From Siderastrea siderea (lineage: Eukaryota; Cnidaria; Anthozoa; Scleractinia; Rhizangiidae), in assembly GCA_964030785.1 (NCBI GenBank), contig OZ034968.1, forward strand, positions 22,165,186-22,229,185: a DNA stretch of 64,000 nucleotides. The letters are read 5' to 3'. The position numbers and the translations under genes were made by a program. A model generated the notes under the pieces. That model had not been told where the DNA came from. It saw only the letters and a list, made by a program, of their open reading frames with translations, and did no database searches. This document shows positions 38,701-47,600 of this stretch, in pieces. Positions within the stretch are counted from its first letter, which is position 1. Every line of letters begins with the position of its first letter.

Positions 38701-40779
38701 TCCCGTCCAAAGCCTCGAATTTTTTTTTCAGGCTTAGTCGCAATTTCTTTAATTGCGTACATCACTGCGAGGATCATTTTCTTCATTTTATTTCATTTCT
38801 GCAGTTCACCTATATGATTTATCATATATTTATTGATCTCTTACGTGTGTGACAATTGAGTCAATGTGATCAGTGAAAAGTCGTTCCTTTTTTTCACAAT
38901 TTATCTTTGCTATGTAGACATCGTTATGCTATTGAACTTGTACATAAGTTCACTGAAATATCGTTTGCTTGAACCGCCATAGCTGTTTTACTACATTGAT
39001 GCTAACATGATGAACAATCTGCTGCTAAGAAAAGACATGTGTCACTGGTCCAGGGGAATGCAGATCAGGTCAGTTTACAACTTCTACTTACTTTGTCATC
39101 GCAAACACGAGTCAGTGTAGAAAATTGTGTACCTAATGATCTCAGGAATTAAGTTTCAAGACAGACGGTATTCGCCCAAGAGAAATTAGGGGCGAGAAAG
39201 AGAAATCTCTTAAGGAGAATTTTGATGTTAAGCAAAGCTGCTGTTCGTGCTTCACCACTAAAGTATTATAAATCGTAATGCGGACATTCACGGGTGTCAA
39301 ACAGTTGGCAACGGTAATATGCAAGCCACCTAGATCCCTTTATTATCCTGCATAATGCTTTGTAGTTGTGTCATTAACTGGCTTACCGTTCCTGTTTTAT
39401 CGTTTATGATATTTTCTCGAATATTTGGCTTTGCCTTTCATACCAAAGCATTTCTAACACCAATAAAACAAAGTTATTTTCGGTTGTACCAGGTTTAATC
39501 TAAGTCAGCTAGAGGACTGGGTCCGTCTGAATCAGCTGGAGGGCAGCGGTATCGTGGAAGCCTTAGAGAACGTCATACAAGCGACACAACTGCTCCAGGT
39601 TAACAAGAAAACGCTGGAAGATGTGGATGCTATCTGTGAAGTGTGCAGCTCTCTTAATACTCTGCAGGTAAGAATTCTTACAATATATTTCTCTTTTTAT
39701 TGTAACTCGATTACCAAAGACTATGTTGACTGTGGATCACTTAATCTCCGCATCATTGAACAAGCATCCGAACTTATGGTCTTGGTGGCAAGAAGATTGT
39801 CAATGAGTTACTCCAGCGACGATTGTCATCAAGCGAGAAATTAGTTAGTAATTTGAAATTACAAACACCAAGTCTGTAAACTATTCCACGTTACAAAGTC
39901 CTATTACTGTTAAAATCAGATTCGAGTTTTTTACCATTATGACTGCATTATTAACAACCTAAAAAGTCGGACTACGAAAAGTACGATTTCAACCTTCTCA
40001 GAGCCCTCACTCCTCCTTGTAGTTTACCAGTAGAGAGGGACGCTCCAGGAATGAGATTGGTATGTGATGCGATAATTAAAAGCCGGCAAACTGGAACTGA
40101 AAAGTCGTATTCGTACCCAATCTCCTACTCCTCCTCAAATCTTAAGGATGGTGCATCCTAATACAGAGCTATTTTTTGCAAAGGTTATGGCTACGGGAGA
40201 AGGCAGATCTTAGCAAGGGTTACTGGAATCCAAACAGAAAATTGTAACCACGCATTTTTCAGAGATAATTAAGCAACCATAATTCTTTAAACTTGGTTAT
40301 CCCTGAAAAATGCGTGGTTACCCCCAATTTTCTTTTTCACTCCAACAGCCCTTATAAAGATCTGCTTTTCCCACGTAGTCATAAACCGCACAAAATACGT
40401 TTGTGTTGGTAGGCACTGTCCATAAGAAACCCGAGTTTCTCAGACATTCCCGAGATGCGCGGAACGTATGCGCTGTAACAAAAGGAGGTACCGTCCTTAA
40501 GGTCTCTTCTATTAGCGTAGATTTATCTTTCTTTTTTAATTTCAGGTTCAAAAGATTCTGTCGATGTATACACCAGCTAATGAATACGAAGCCAGAGTTC
40601 CTTCGTCTGTGATCCGTGCAGTGGTGGAGCGAGGCCACAACAAGACAGAGCCAATGTACCTAATGATTGATACAGCTTACATGTATCCCTTCACACTGCC
40701 ATTCACGCCCTCAGCTGTGTCCCTGGATTCAATCACCATACCGGAGAGTCTCAACCTTGATTTCCTCAGGGTTGTGTAA
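9023..40779 (+). CDS. Class V unconventional myosin, complete gene (1818 aa, 35 coding exons)
   Basis: This actin-based processive motor carries vesicles and organelles in the cytoplasm as a calmodulin-bound dimer. All exons were placed by GT/AG sites and matching phases, and they sum to 5457 nt with no internal stop. The product has 1818 residues, against roughly 1830-1855 in vertebrate myosin Va. Order: SH3-like N-terminus (about 1-60), motor (about 65-755) with P-loop GESGAGKT at 162-169, six IQ motifs (about 757-890), coiled coil (about 894-1400) and dilute-type cargo-binding domain (about 1480-1790). The start ATG at 9023 gives MTTLELYTK, then the expected RVWIP. The stop is TAA at 40777-40779. 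Vertebrates have three paralogues; which one this matches cannot be settled here, and cnidarians may have a single class V gene. Exon coordinates are given in the block entries. Introns are rich in mobile DNA but no coding exon is disrupted. Confidence 0.97.
10862..11175 (-). mobile_element. tRNA-derived SINE with conserved core, in myosin intron 4
   Basis: Read on the minus strand, the head has an A-box-like TGGTGTAGTCGC and an exact RNA polymerase III B box, GGTTCAAGGCC. A core follows containing CCAGGTGT, ATGGACTGGCATCCCATCC and GGGGGAGTAGTA. Cores of the type GGATGGGATGCCAGTCCATC are widespread in animal SINEs. The element has lost an obvious tail. Confidence 0.75.
15058..15220. repeat. 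Fold-back MITE in myosin intron 10 (163 bp)
   Basis: The ends ATGTTGTAGGTTAAAGTGAA and the reverse complement of ACTACAACAT form arms of about 70 bp. These include a shared CAAACTAGTTTGAA block, itself palindromic, around a short loop. It contains no ORF. Confidence 0.8.
16938..17221. repeat. Short inverted-repeat element in myosin intron 13
   Basis: AAGGTTATTCCATT at the left pairs imperfectly with AATGGAATCACCTT at the right. The interior has a GC-rich GCGCGCGCGCTCGTGCACGCG segment. It is non-coding and looks like a decayed MITE. Confidence 0.5.
18201..18699. repeat. Double fold-back element, copy 1 (499 bp), in myosin intron 13
   Basis: This copy is nearly identical to 51881-52377. It has two parts. 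The first runs from TTATTATATGGCC to GGCCATATAATAA (18201 to about 18545). The second is a hairpin from CTTATTAACCGAG to CTCGGTTAATAAG (about 18550-18690) that also contains inverted GGTCTGTATGGGAGAA and GACCTCGGTC blocks. The first part also holds nested GGTCTAGAT/ATCTAGACC repeats. No ORF is conserved between copies beyond what shared identity forces. Confidence 0.85.
20809..21117. repeat. MITE with TTACCATTTAC termini in myosin intron 16 (309 bp)
   Basis: The left end TTACCATTTAC and right end GTAAATGGTAA are inverted. About 50 bp inward both ends share GGTTGG and an ACTGTAAATGGT/ATGCAAATGGTAA block, so each terminus carries the motif twice. No coding potential. Confidence 0.65.
21485..24112 (+). 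CDS. Myosin V lever arm, exons 17-18, six IQ motifs
   Basis: Exon 17 (21485-21642) and exon 18 (23806-24112) join with split codon AG|A. They encode six consecutive IQ motifs: [61 protein letters not shown] and [12 protein letters not shown]. Each binds calmodulin or a light chain, and six is the class V number, which sets the long step. The 2.16-kb intron between them contains a Penelope-like retroelement but keeps good splice sites. Exon 17 opens with [13 protein letters not shown], the conserved converter/lever junction. Confidence 0.96.
22153..23781 (-). mobile_element. Penelope-like retroelement, 5'-truncated, with inverted terminal copy, in myosin intron 17
   Basis: Minus-strand sequence from about 23385 down encodes the C-terminal half of a reverse transcriptase followed in frame by a GIY-YIG-type endonuclease, the Penelope-like arrangement. 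Bases 23386-23781 are an inverted copy of 22153-22549 (about 400 bp, roughly 95% alike by eye), containing the endonuclease C-terminus plus 3' sequence. Penelope elements often carry such inverted partial copies. The left part of the RT is missing, so the element is dead. It sits inside a spliced intron and has not damaged the flanking exons. Confidence 0.88.
22349..23385 (-). pseudogene. Penelope-like RT plus GIY-YIG fragment
   Basis: Visible RT motifs are [19 protein letters not shown] (the GSP block) and RYVDDSF (catalytic YxDD). The thumb region and LLRNNGI segment follow. A single TAA at about 22673 separates this from the same-frame continuation [20 protein letters not shown], then [12 protein letters not shown] and [12 protein letters not shown], a GIY-YIG nuclease of the variant seen in Penelope elements. 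Sequence before FVIHGCAMG is lost; upstream open frame is only the antisense of the inverted copy. One stop and one truncation make it inactive. It was probably inserted by target-primed reverse transcription. Confidence 0.88.
24217..30227 (+). CDS. Myosin V coiled-coil stalk, exons 19-27
   Basis: Exons: 24217-24306, 25295-25519, 25616-25709, 26244-26468, 27763-28430, 28846-28920, 29143-29248, 29502-29569, 30174-30227, ending at about residue 1428. Sequence is heptad-like and rich in Glu, Lys, Leu and Gln, starting at the conserved [20 protein letters not shown] junction. It mediates dimerisation. A non-helical break rich in Pro and Ser ([18 protein letters not shown]) falls at the end of exon 22, where vertebrate myosin V also leaves the coil. 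Exon 23 is the longest (668 nt). Exons 24-27 are short (54-106 nt) and correspond in position to the region alternatively spliced in vertebrate MYO5A. Their phases (0/0, 0/1, 1/0, 0/0) would allow in-frame skipping of exon 24, of exon 27, or of exons 25 and 26 together. Confidence 0.93.
24681..24967. repeat. Tandem duplication of about 145 bp in myosin intron 19
   Basis: Two head-to-tail copies both begin with TTTGTGTTTG repeats and contain TGATCAGACTAAACCCA, AATTAGTGGCGAAACGGAGT and CCACTCCGTTTGGCTAGTTG. The second copy has a longer GTGTTT run. Confidence 0.85.
24983..25226. repeat. GC-rich fold-back with inner tandem units, myosin intron 19 (about 244 bp)
   Basis: The outer arms TGTGGGGCGGGC...ACGCGCGCGCGAAATTTCG and CGAAATTTCGCGCGCGCG...GCCCGCCCCACA pair. 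Between them an inverted CGACGCGAGGG/CCCTCGCGTCG unit is repeated. The region is CpG-dense in contrast to neighbours. It gives spurious Arg-rich ORFs in several frames. Confidence 0.8.
30769..40779 (+). CDS. Myosin V cargo-binding (dilute/globular tail) domain, exons 28-36
   Basis: Exons: 30769-31020, 31122-31211, 36347-36497, 37699-37811, 37892-37963, 38983-39068, 39493-39667, 40546-40779 (the candidate cassette exon at 32515 is numbered 30). Conserved dilute-domain signatures are [58 protein letters not shown] and SQLEDWV. The C-terminal segment [15 protein letters not shown] is also conserved. This fold binds cargo adaptors such as Rab effectors and can fold back on the head to inhibit it. 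The product ends NLDFLRVV, matching the family's usual C-terminus. Confidence 0.96.
32515..32598 (+). CDS. Candidate 84-nt cassette exon in the myosin V tail (28 aa, phase 0-0)
   Basis: It lies in the 5.1-kb intron between exons ending at 31211 and starting at 36347, both phase 0. The acceptor has a long pyrimidine tract, a CTGATAAC branch-like motif and CCAG. The donor is GAT|GTTAGT, weaker than consensus but usable. The insert translates without stop to [20 protein letters not shown] followed by SMKDYIKD. It would sit between YSGDR and [10 protein letters not shown], in a cargo-binding-domain surface segment with variable sequence in the family. I know of no equivalent exon in vertebrate myosin V. 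It could be a tissue-specific exon or a chance open frame. Confidence 0.4.
33008..34605. mobile_element. 1.6-kb element with about 500-bp inverted arms, in the myosin tail intron
   Basis: Left arm 33008-33508 and right arm 34089-34605 are inverted copies. Both contain GAAAAATCGATTTCTTTC, AAACCTGATGTGGTTCGTTT, GGGTTCGGGAGGTCAAAATC and a TTGGGTTATC inner end. The exact outer limits are uncertain because similarity fades near GCGGCAG. The 580-bp centre has no convincing ORF. No target duplication was found. Confidence 0.75.
35004..36212. mobile_element. 1209-bp element with 9-bp target duplication and subterminal GGACT arrays
   Basis: The terminus GGCATACTGTA is inverted at the right as TACAGTATGCC. 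GAACCGGAG is duplicated exactly at 34995-35003 and 36213-36221. Immediately inside the ends are GGACTGGACT arrays in opposite orientation: a long one at 35021-35095 and a short one at 36170-36195. A decaying 15-17-bp array with AGTAAAACGCGGACT follows to about 35230. A 9-bp duplication with subterminal repeats is typical of Mutator-like non-autonomous elements. No transposase is present. Confidence 0.85.
36815..37320. repeat. About 88-bp minisatellite in the myosin tail intron, about six copies
   Basis: The unit contains GTTTGGCCACCCTGTTGAAT, GATGTTGAATTATGTTGAG and TTCTCAACACTGTTCAGCAT. GGCCACC recurs at roughly 36831, 36919, 37017, 37105, 37184 and 37273. Copies differ by small changes and one lacks the GATGTTGAA portion. 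Units are full of short TTCAACA/TGTTGAA inverted words. Confidence 0.85.
38225..38315 (+). repeat. tRNA-like SINE head
   Basis: The segment AGTCAGTGGTTAGAACATTC...GGTCATGGGTTCAGTTCCTG has A- and B-box-like motifs and a tRNA-like layout. A GGGACTCAGATTTTTT tail follows rather than an acceptor stem. It is best read as a tRNA-derived SINE fragment. Confidence 0.55.
38470..38792 (+). repeat. tRNA-like core flanked by inverted repeats (SINE-derived fold-back)
   Basis: At 38640-38712 the sequence has an A box (TAGCTCAGTTGG), a 5-bp anticodon stem TCACA/TGTGA with loop CTAGCGG, and a T arm with TTCAAAT. The acceptor stem is mismatched, so a working tRNA is unlikely. The tail at about 38715-38790 (CAGGCTTAGTCGCAATTTCT, GATCATTTTCTTCATT) occurs inverted at about 38470-38535 (AATGAAGAAGATGATCCTGG, AAATTGCGATTAAGCCTG). 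The tRNA-like part is therefore the loop of a hairpin. Confidence 0.6.
40228..40346. repeat. Short fold-back in the last myosin intron
   Basis: AGAAAATTGTAACCACGCAT and its reverse complement ATGCGTGGTTACCCCCAATT are separated by about 60 bases, giving arms of about 35 bp. It is non-coding. Confidence 0.7.
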
Positions 40780-41016
40780 ATGGTGCAGGTGCTTCATTTG
40801 CCGTCATGCAAGGAGCTTTAGTTCAGTTCACTGGCCAAACCATCAATCAGGCAGGAGGTTTGATTACGAGATGACGAGCAACAAACTGGAATGAAGTGGC
40901 TTTGTCCTTTACTTTTTTCAATGATATCGAAAAAAATTGAATTCTCTGAAATTGCCACAGCGGAAAAGAATGACAAACGATCGGCAACATGACAAAGTCC
41001 CTCATAATAGCTTTAA

Positions 41017-41220
41017 CCCTTTGAGCCCCAATAGTGACAAGCAACTGTTTTCTCCTTACAATATCGCTACTTGTTCAAACATACAGGTCAAGAGAATAAA
41101 GGAAATGATCACCAAACATGAAATGTCTTGATGTTTGTGCAAATTCTCTCAACCCGTACCATAAGAAATGTGTGGAGAACACTAAGGAGAATATGCATAT
41201 TGATATTGGGGCTTCAAGGG
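41017..41220. mobile_element. TTAA-flanked MITE in the myosin V 3' flank (204 bp)
   Basis: The ends CCCTTTGAGCCCCAATA and TATTGGGGCTTCAAGGG are inverted with one or two mismatches. TTAA abuts both (41013-41016 and 41221-41224), again Kolobok/piggyBac-like. It begins 237 bases after the myosin stop and may lie in the 3' UTR. Confidence 0.75.
41095..41100 (+). terminator. Candidate polyadenylation signal AATAAA for the myosin V gene
   Basis: This canonical AATAAA lies 315 bases after the stop codon. It is inside a TTAA-flanked MITE, so if used the transcript's 3' end was supplied by a transposon. Other weaker A-rich signals lie further downstream. Confidence 0.35.
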
Positions 41221-42797
41221 TTAATTGGTGCACGAGGCGCACTGAAAATGTGACCACTTCAAATTGATTCACATACTTTCGTTTGATCGGCTATCCAACC
41301 AGACTTCGAGGAAAGCTTAAAGAAAACCACCTCCAGGATACTAGTAAACCTGAGTTGGTTGTCAGGAGGTTTCCATCGAATTCTTGTTGTATATTCGATT
41401 GCAGTTCGTTAAAGTTTTGAGTCTTTTGATAAGGTTATTTTGTATCACCATCCAAATAAGAGCTGTTAAGATTTTGTTCGTGTGGTACTGTTTTGCTGTT
41501 GTTGTTTTTTTTCAAAGTGGAATGTAAGAAAAATATGCAAGTTTCTTCTTTTGGAAAGTGGTATTATTCTTGGTTTGGTCCTGGATTAGTTTTGACGAGA
41601 AAGAAAACGAACATTGAATGCAGGTTTTCTTTTGATTTACTAACGTAACTCTTGAATATTTCATAAAATTTAATTTCTTATTTCTAGTAAGATCGCAGTG
41701 AAAATAACTATTACACTTAGCTTATCCAACAATATCAATGCTCTTGCGTCTAGGATTTGACTACGACGTCACGCAAGACATGAACATAACTTGTCACTTC
41801 CTATAAACGGAACAGAAGACGTAAACACCTCTCCTGACCTAAAGGTAAATTATAAGAATTACGGCCGAAAATACATTGTATAAAAGATAACCAATGAGAA
41901 TCTTTGTTGAGGTATATTATAGCGGGGTTCTTGGGTAGGTATTAAATTGTATTACGCATTATGTAGGAGTAATGAACATTTAGGATATATGAGATACCGG
42001 TAAACTGTAGACCCTTAATAGTGAGGTCTTGCCAAACAAATATGGCCAATAACTGTAGCGTCTATTGCAAACGCCAACCAATAATTAGGGAGTAACATTC
42101 TTGCTGGATTTAATATAGGAGACGTTAACCTGAAAATTGGGAGAGCATTAGGTGAGAGAATCGTAAGGTTGAGTTATCCTAATTATTCTTTATGAGAACT
42201 TTAGTACTGACATAGGCTATAGTTCGTTTTCAAAGTAAATAATGCGTCTTGTTATCAAATAACTTTGCTCATCTGAGATGGTTTTCCCAGAAAATATTGG
42301 TGTGTTTTTTAAAGTTACCTGTGGTAAAAGTACACTGCTGAATTTGGATAAGTAGATCGGTGTTTTATATGGATATCAATTTGTTGTCTAATTAGTATTT
42401 TTTTGCTTCCGAGCTATTTTGTTAACGGTGATTTTCTTGTGTTTTGTTTCTTTTTGTACTTTTTTCTTATATCTATAAACGTTTGGTTACCGATGGATCA
42501 CATCACAGCAATTTTGATTTTGTACTATTTATATAAATTGAAATGAACTTTTCAGTAATTAAAACGCCGACAATTTAGGTAAATTTTAATTTTAGTTGAT
42601 TACATGTTCTTGATGAGCTGAATTGTTGTAAGACAACACGGTCCGTACTTTTGCGTAGGTTAGTTTGGCGTGTGACCGCGGATCAACTTAGAACAAAATG
42701 TCTCGAGAAAGCTAGTGTTACTGCGGGCACCCAGGGAAAAAGGCGACTGTGTAACAGAAGGTTAATCGCTGCTCTTGTCGACATCCCTGATGTGGTG

Positions 42798-42956
42798 TAG
42801 GTCACGCAAAGAATCAGTCCAGTGAAGGGACAGCGCTGCGTGACAAACCTCTCAAGATCTGCGTAGGATCTATATTTCAGTTAGTTTCCTACGCAGCCGT
42901 TTTTAGTGGCGTCACGCAACGCTCCCCCTCCCCCCCCCCCCCCCCCCCCCCCCCAC
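42798..42956. repeat. TCACGCA/TGCGTGA palindromic repeat with poly-C tail
   Basis: GTCACGCA near 42801 pairs with TGCGTGAC near 42836. Next, CTGCGTAGGA near 42858 pairs with TCCTACGCAG near 42887. The segment then ends GTCACGCAACGCTCCCC plus a long C run. The last motif is shared with the hairpin upstream of the myosin start (8657-8780), indicating one dispersed family. Confidence 0.6.
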
Positions 42957-43582
42957 ACACACATAAAACCAAATTGCGTTGACTTGTCAAGCAAGTCAAT
43001 TAAGCTTCGGATTCGGACAGACGTTGAAGCTTGGAGTTTGAAATTTTTATTGAAACGAATTAGGAAGAAAGCGAACTCTTTTCATCAAGAGCTCGATGGT
43101 GAATATACATGTAATCAAATTCTCACAAGTAGTGGTAATAGTACATGTAAAGACAGTTAAGGAGAATTGATTGGTTGATATGGCGAAATAAATGCGTACG
43201 TTGTAAGTACAGCTAAGAACGGATTATTTAATGATCATTATATAACCAGCATGGAAATAAATGTATTTTTGCAGAAGAAATATTGTCTCATAACTTGGCG
43301 AAATACCTTGTAGGCAGTCATGCTTTTGTAATACATATAATCGTACATCATTTAATACTAAACATTCCCTCTGTGGACGTGCAGGGCCATTGCCTTATCT
43401 AACTATTAGACGACTTCCCCGGAGAGCTTTTTCCGACGTAGCCAAGCGCGCGAGTTCAAAATGGCGTCTTCGTTCAGCAACCAACGAAAAAATTGGCGCA
43501 ATACCCGAAGATAGGCAGTTATCTTTCCCATTTCAGGGCTTAAAATGAATATCTTTTACTCGTAAAACTTGTTAAAACAAGC

Positions 43583-43846
43583 TAGAGCGCTTTTCAATTA
43601 AGTGTCGTAAAACCAAAACCAGAGTAATTATCGCAGCCAATCACAACAAACACAAATTACCCAAGGAACCAATCAGAACTCGAAACAAATACATGTAACA
43701 GGCGTCAAGCTTTGGAAGACACGTGGGACAAACACGCGGTTGGTTTTGGTCTTCTAAATGGTCGAGAGAGTGGAATCGCAGCGCCTAGCAAACAAAAACC
43801 AAAGAAAACGCAAGCTACTTTCGACACTCAGTTGAAAACCGCTCTA
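43583..43846. mobile_element. TA-flanked MITE (264 bp)
   Basis: TAGAGCGCTTTTCAATTAAG at the left pairs with the right end, whose reverse complement starts TAGAGCGGTTTTCAACTGAG; both share GTGTCG just inside. TA outside GAGCG.. fits a mariner-type target. It is non-coding. Confidence 0.75.
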
Positions 43847-44610
43847 TTTTTCAACAAAAGTAGGTAGGCTTCCCCAAAACCTAGGATGGACAATTTTCTT
43901 ACGTAAAACAGCGTTACGATTTAGCTCCCTTCGAAGACTGGACATTTCTCTTTTAAGTTAATTAGATTTTCGGATTTCTGTTCTAACCTTCCAAACAGAT
44001 AATACACCAAAGGCATTGGTTAGCTGATAAAGATTTGTCGCCATTTTGACTCTGTTTTACTCCAGCTTGTGATTAATGACCAGTTCTCGCCTTGCACTGC
44101 TACAGTTCTCAGGTTTTGGCCTTGAAAAGCAAATACAACACACTCTGAAACCCGACAAACGTGCCGAAAAATCGTTTTGAATTAAGGCGGAGTCCCATGA
44201 CTTTTTTCGGCCATCTTTTCCCACCCTTTTTGACTTTCCCTTGCGCCGACTATCCGGGGATGAATTTAGCTTAAATCTTTTCTGGAACTATATTTAATCC
44301 AGAAACAGCCTTGGAACGTTCAGTATATTTAAACTAGTATACCTGAAAGGTAGTTAAGTATTCAGGGTCCTTTGTGTAGCCTCGTGAACAAAATATGTGA
44401 GAGCTACATATTATTAATTCAGGATTCTAATGCCCATACCGGTGTCAATAGACACTCCTCCCAGCCCCCTCAGTTTACGAAGGCAAAGCACTGTATTTCA
44501 CACACAAAATAACCATATAATCGTTGTATAACTAGAGATATGGAAACCAGTGTCTCTTGCAGTGTCACATGCAACGTCTCTTGGTCGAAAAGGTCACAAC
44601 GACTTGCTTG

Positions 44611-47600
44611 TTAATTCATCGCAAAGAACGAAAACAATACAAGAAAAACAAAGAAGGCACCAGGTGAAACAAAGCTGGCCATGGAATCATCGTCTCGGCC
44701 TATAATCCCAGTGTTGCAGTAGTCTTTGCAGCAGCAATGCATTTCACACATGTTTGCTCTATTGCATTTTGCTCGATGACAGTTTCGACGTTCCTCGCAC
44801 CCCTTCAGGAAGAGAGTGGTATTATCCAGTGTCAGGCGTTGCATCATACACATCCAGTCGCCGGGGTCCTTGTCACAGTCAAACACTTTGAGAGTTTTCT
44901 CACAATCTGCCCATGATGTTCCGGAGTGACAGCTGTAGCAGTGGATACCGACGACTATGGACAAACAGGCAAATGGTTATAAAGAATAATCCAATCTTTT
45001 AAAGTGATTGGTTGATTGATTGATCGACTAAGTCTAACTGAATTGTTTGGTTGGTTTTATTGTATTGTGTAGAGCTATCGAGCAAATGAGAAGCGACTGG
45101 ACCAGTATGAGAAAAAAAACAACATATGGGCACTGAGAAGACGTTCGTTGTTTGGCTTTTATTACCTATATTTTACTTCTTACTTTGTATTTTTTAACTA
45201 TTTCGTTATTTTCGTAATGTTCCGTTGTTCAAAGCATTAACTGATTGGTTGGGTGACTGACTGACTGACTGACTGGCTGGCTAGTTGACAGGCTGGCTAC
45301 CTGGCTGACTGACTGACTGACTGACTGACTGACTGACTGACTGAAAAATAAACCCGTTGGCTCGAACCAATTGGAAATTTGCTTCCCCCGGAGGAAATTT
45401 TCTCATATTTCCACCACCGATATCTCGAAACAACATCTAAGAAAGGAAGACGTCTCAAAACTGCAAAAAATTGAAATGAGACAAGATGCATAAAGCTAAA
45501 ATTTCAAATTCTTTGTTTTGGAAGTCATTCTCGTCAATGAACGTAGTAAGGCAAATCAAGAGATGGCTTGTTTTCGAACTGTCAGACAACTCATGAACTG
45601 TCTTAGTGTGAACATTCTAACTTTCGCTACTTGGCAGCGTATGGCAGAGTGACTCATGCACAAATCAGGAGCCCATGATATATCATTAAACCAACTATTA
45701 GCTGTCCATAAATACAAGGAAAATATATGTCAATTTAGTTTAATTTTAAATACAGTGTATATAGACATGATTTATTTTAGCAGATTAAAAAAAAATTGGA
45801 CAACAACTTCGTTATCTCGAACCTTTTCCCGTTCCACAGGAGGTTCGAGATAAAGGGACTCCACTGTACTGGGCGACCCTTTAAAGTACTAAAAGAACAA
45901 ATTTCCCAACCCCTTTTATATATTGCAAGCACAGAAAAAGTGCTACTTTCAAGCAGAGCCTCCCCGTTTAGCCCACTATTACTCTCCCCCTCCCTCTGCC
46001 CCCCTCCCCCCTCCCCCCTCCCCCCCTCCGAGTGCTGGCGAGCTTTTGCATGAATTAGTAACCAGAGACACAAAAGCTAGAAACACAGCGCGTAGCATAA
46101 TAAGATCGTTAAAACTAGCTAAATCAATCAATCATTCGATCAATCAATCAGTCAATCCGTCAATCAATCAATAAATCAAATAATCAATCCGTCAATCAAT
46201 CAAAAAGAAAATGGAAATAGTACATGTACGTATTTCAGCCATTGCCACATTAAGAGTGAATAGAAATTAAAAACAGAAAGATGAACTATTTGCCCCGCTG
46301 AAAAAGGATCGTGGGCTCTGGGTCAAGACGGAACGTTGTGTAACAAATGGCTGTAAAAATGAAATGGGCTCAAGGCATGGTTCAGTATAGCCTGATTCTC
46401 AGACGTCCCAGACGTCCGAGGGAGAGAAGCAAAGGGGCCGCGAACGACCTCGGACGTCTTAGAATCAGGCTAGGTCTTTAATCTTTAATTATAGTAATTG
46501 CCCCTAGCGTTACAAATAATGCTAATCCGGCAATGGAGCGGCCAGCGGTCGCTCAGTTACATGGTATCAGAAAAAAAAAATGAAAACAACGATATAAATG
46601 AAATTATTATATTAAATTAGATTAGTAGACACTCTTCTGATGAATTCTGGGTAAGACGAAGAACTAACAACGCCAGCTGACAACGTGTTCCATACGGGGA
46701 TTGATCTTACATAAAAACACAGGCGGCCCAAGCTCACGATGAGAGGAGTTGAAATAATTAACATAATACTCTTTTGAAATACGCGAAACGTGACTCTCGC
46801 CTGGTGGCATATGGAGGTGTTGTATTACAACAGTTCGTATTTATAAAGGTTTGTATGGGAGAAAACGCTTTCGAATTTATAGCTAAATATAATGATATTT
46901 TGACAATAAAATCAACTTACCTCAATGTCTTGTCGTTATGTCTGTTGTTATCTCGCTTGTCAGGCCCATCCGAGGTGATTTAAGCGAGTTATGCCATTTT
47001 GGGTTTCCACTGCCCGTAGCAGTGGAAACCCAAAATGGCATAACTCGCTTAAAACGCCTCGGATCGGCCTGAGAAGCGAGATAACAACAGACATAACGAC
47101 AAGACATTGAGGTAAGTTGATTTTATTGTCAAAATGTCATTATATTTTTAGCTATAAATTCGAAAGCGTTTTCTCCCATACAAACCTTTCTGAGTACGAA
47201 CCGTTGTAACACAACACCTCCATATGCCACCAGGCGAGAGTCACGTTTCGCGTATTTCAAAAGAGTATTATGTTAATTATTTCAACGTGAGCTTGGGCCG
47301 CCTGTGATAAAAAGAGTGTTTGTAAGCGTCAACTGAAGAGGATGGGAGCCTGATCTTAAAGTCGTGACTGGCCCTTGTACGGCCCTTCGCAGGCACAGAG
47401 ATGAGGTCATAGGGAAAGGAAATGTTAACTTGACCTCTATGTATTTTATAAAACATGCCGAGATCGCATATCCTGCGCCTTGACTGCAGTGAAGGCCAGT
47501 TCAAATCAGTAACCATTGATGAAACGCTACTATAGCGGCTGTAATCATTGTTAACAAAACGTGCTGCGCGGCGTTGAACGGATTCAATACCCGTCAAGGT

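Larger units (their letters stand above)
41225..44610. other. Intergenic between the myosin V and Ly6 genes
   Basis: No supported gene. It holds a TCACGCA-type fold-back near 42798, a poly-C tract of about 30 bases at about 42927-42955 followed by CACACA, and a TA-flanked MITE at 43583. The remaining ORFs are short and featureless. Confidence 0.45.

Noticed and set aside
38639..38712. A functional tRNA-Ala(AGC)
   Set aside because: D, anticodon and T arms are recognisable, but the acceptor stem has several mismatches and the flanks belong to a SINE-like inverted repeat.
45796..46174. Ser/Pro/Asn-rich ORFs
   Set aside because: Low-complexity translation of CCCTCCC and AATCAATC arrays.
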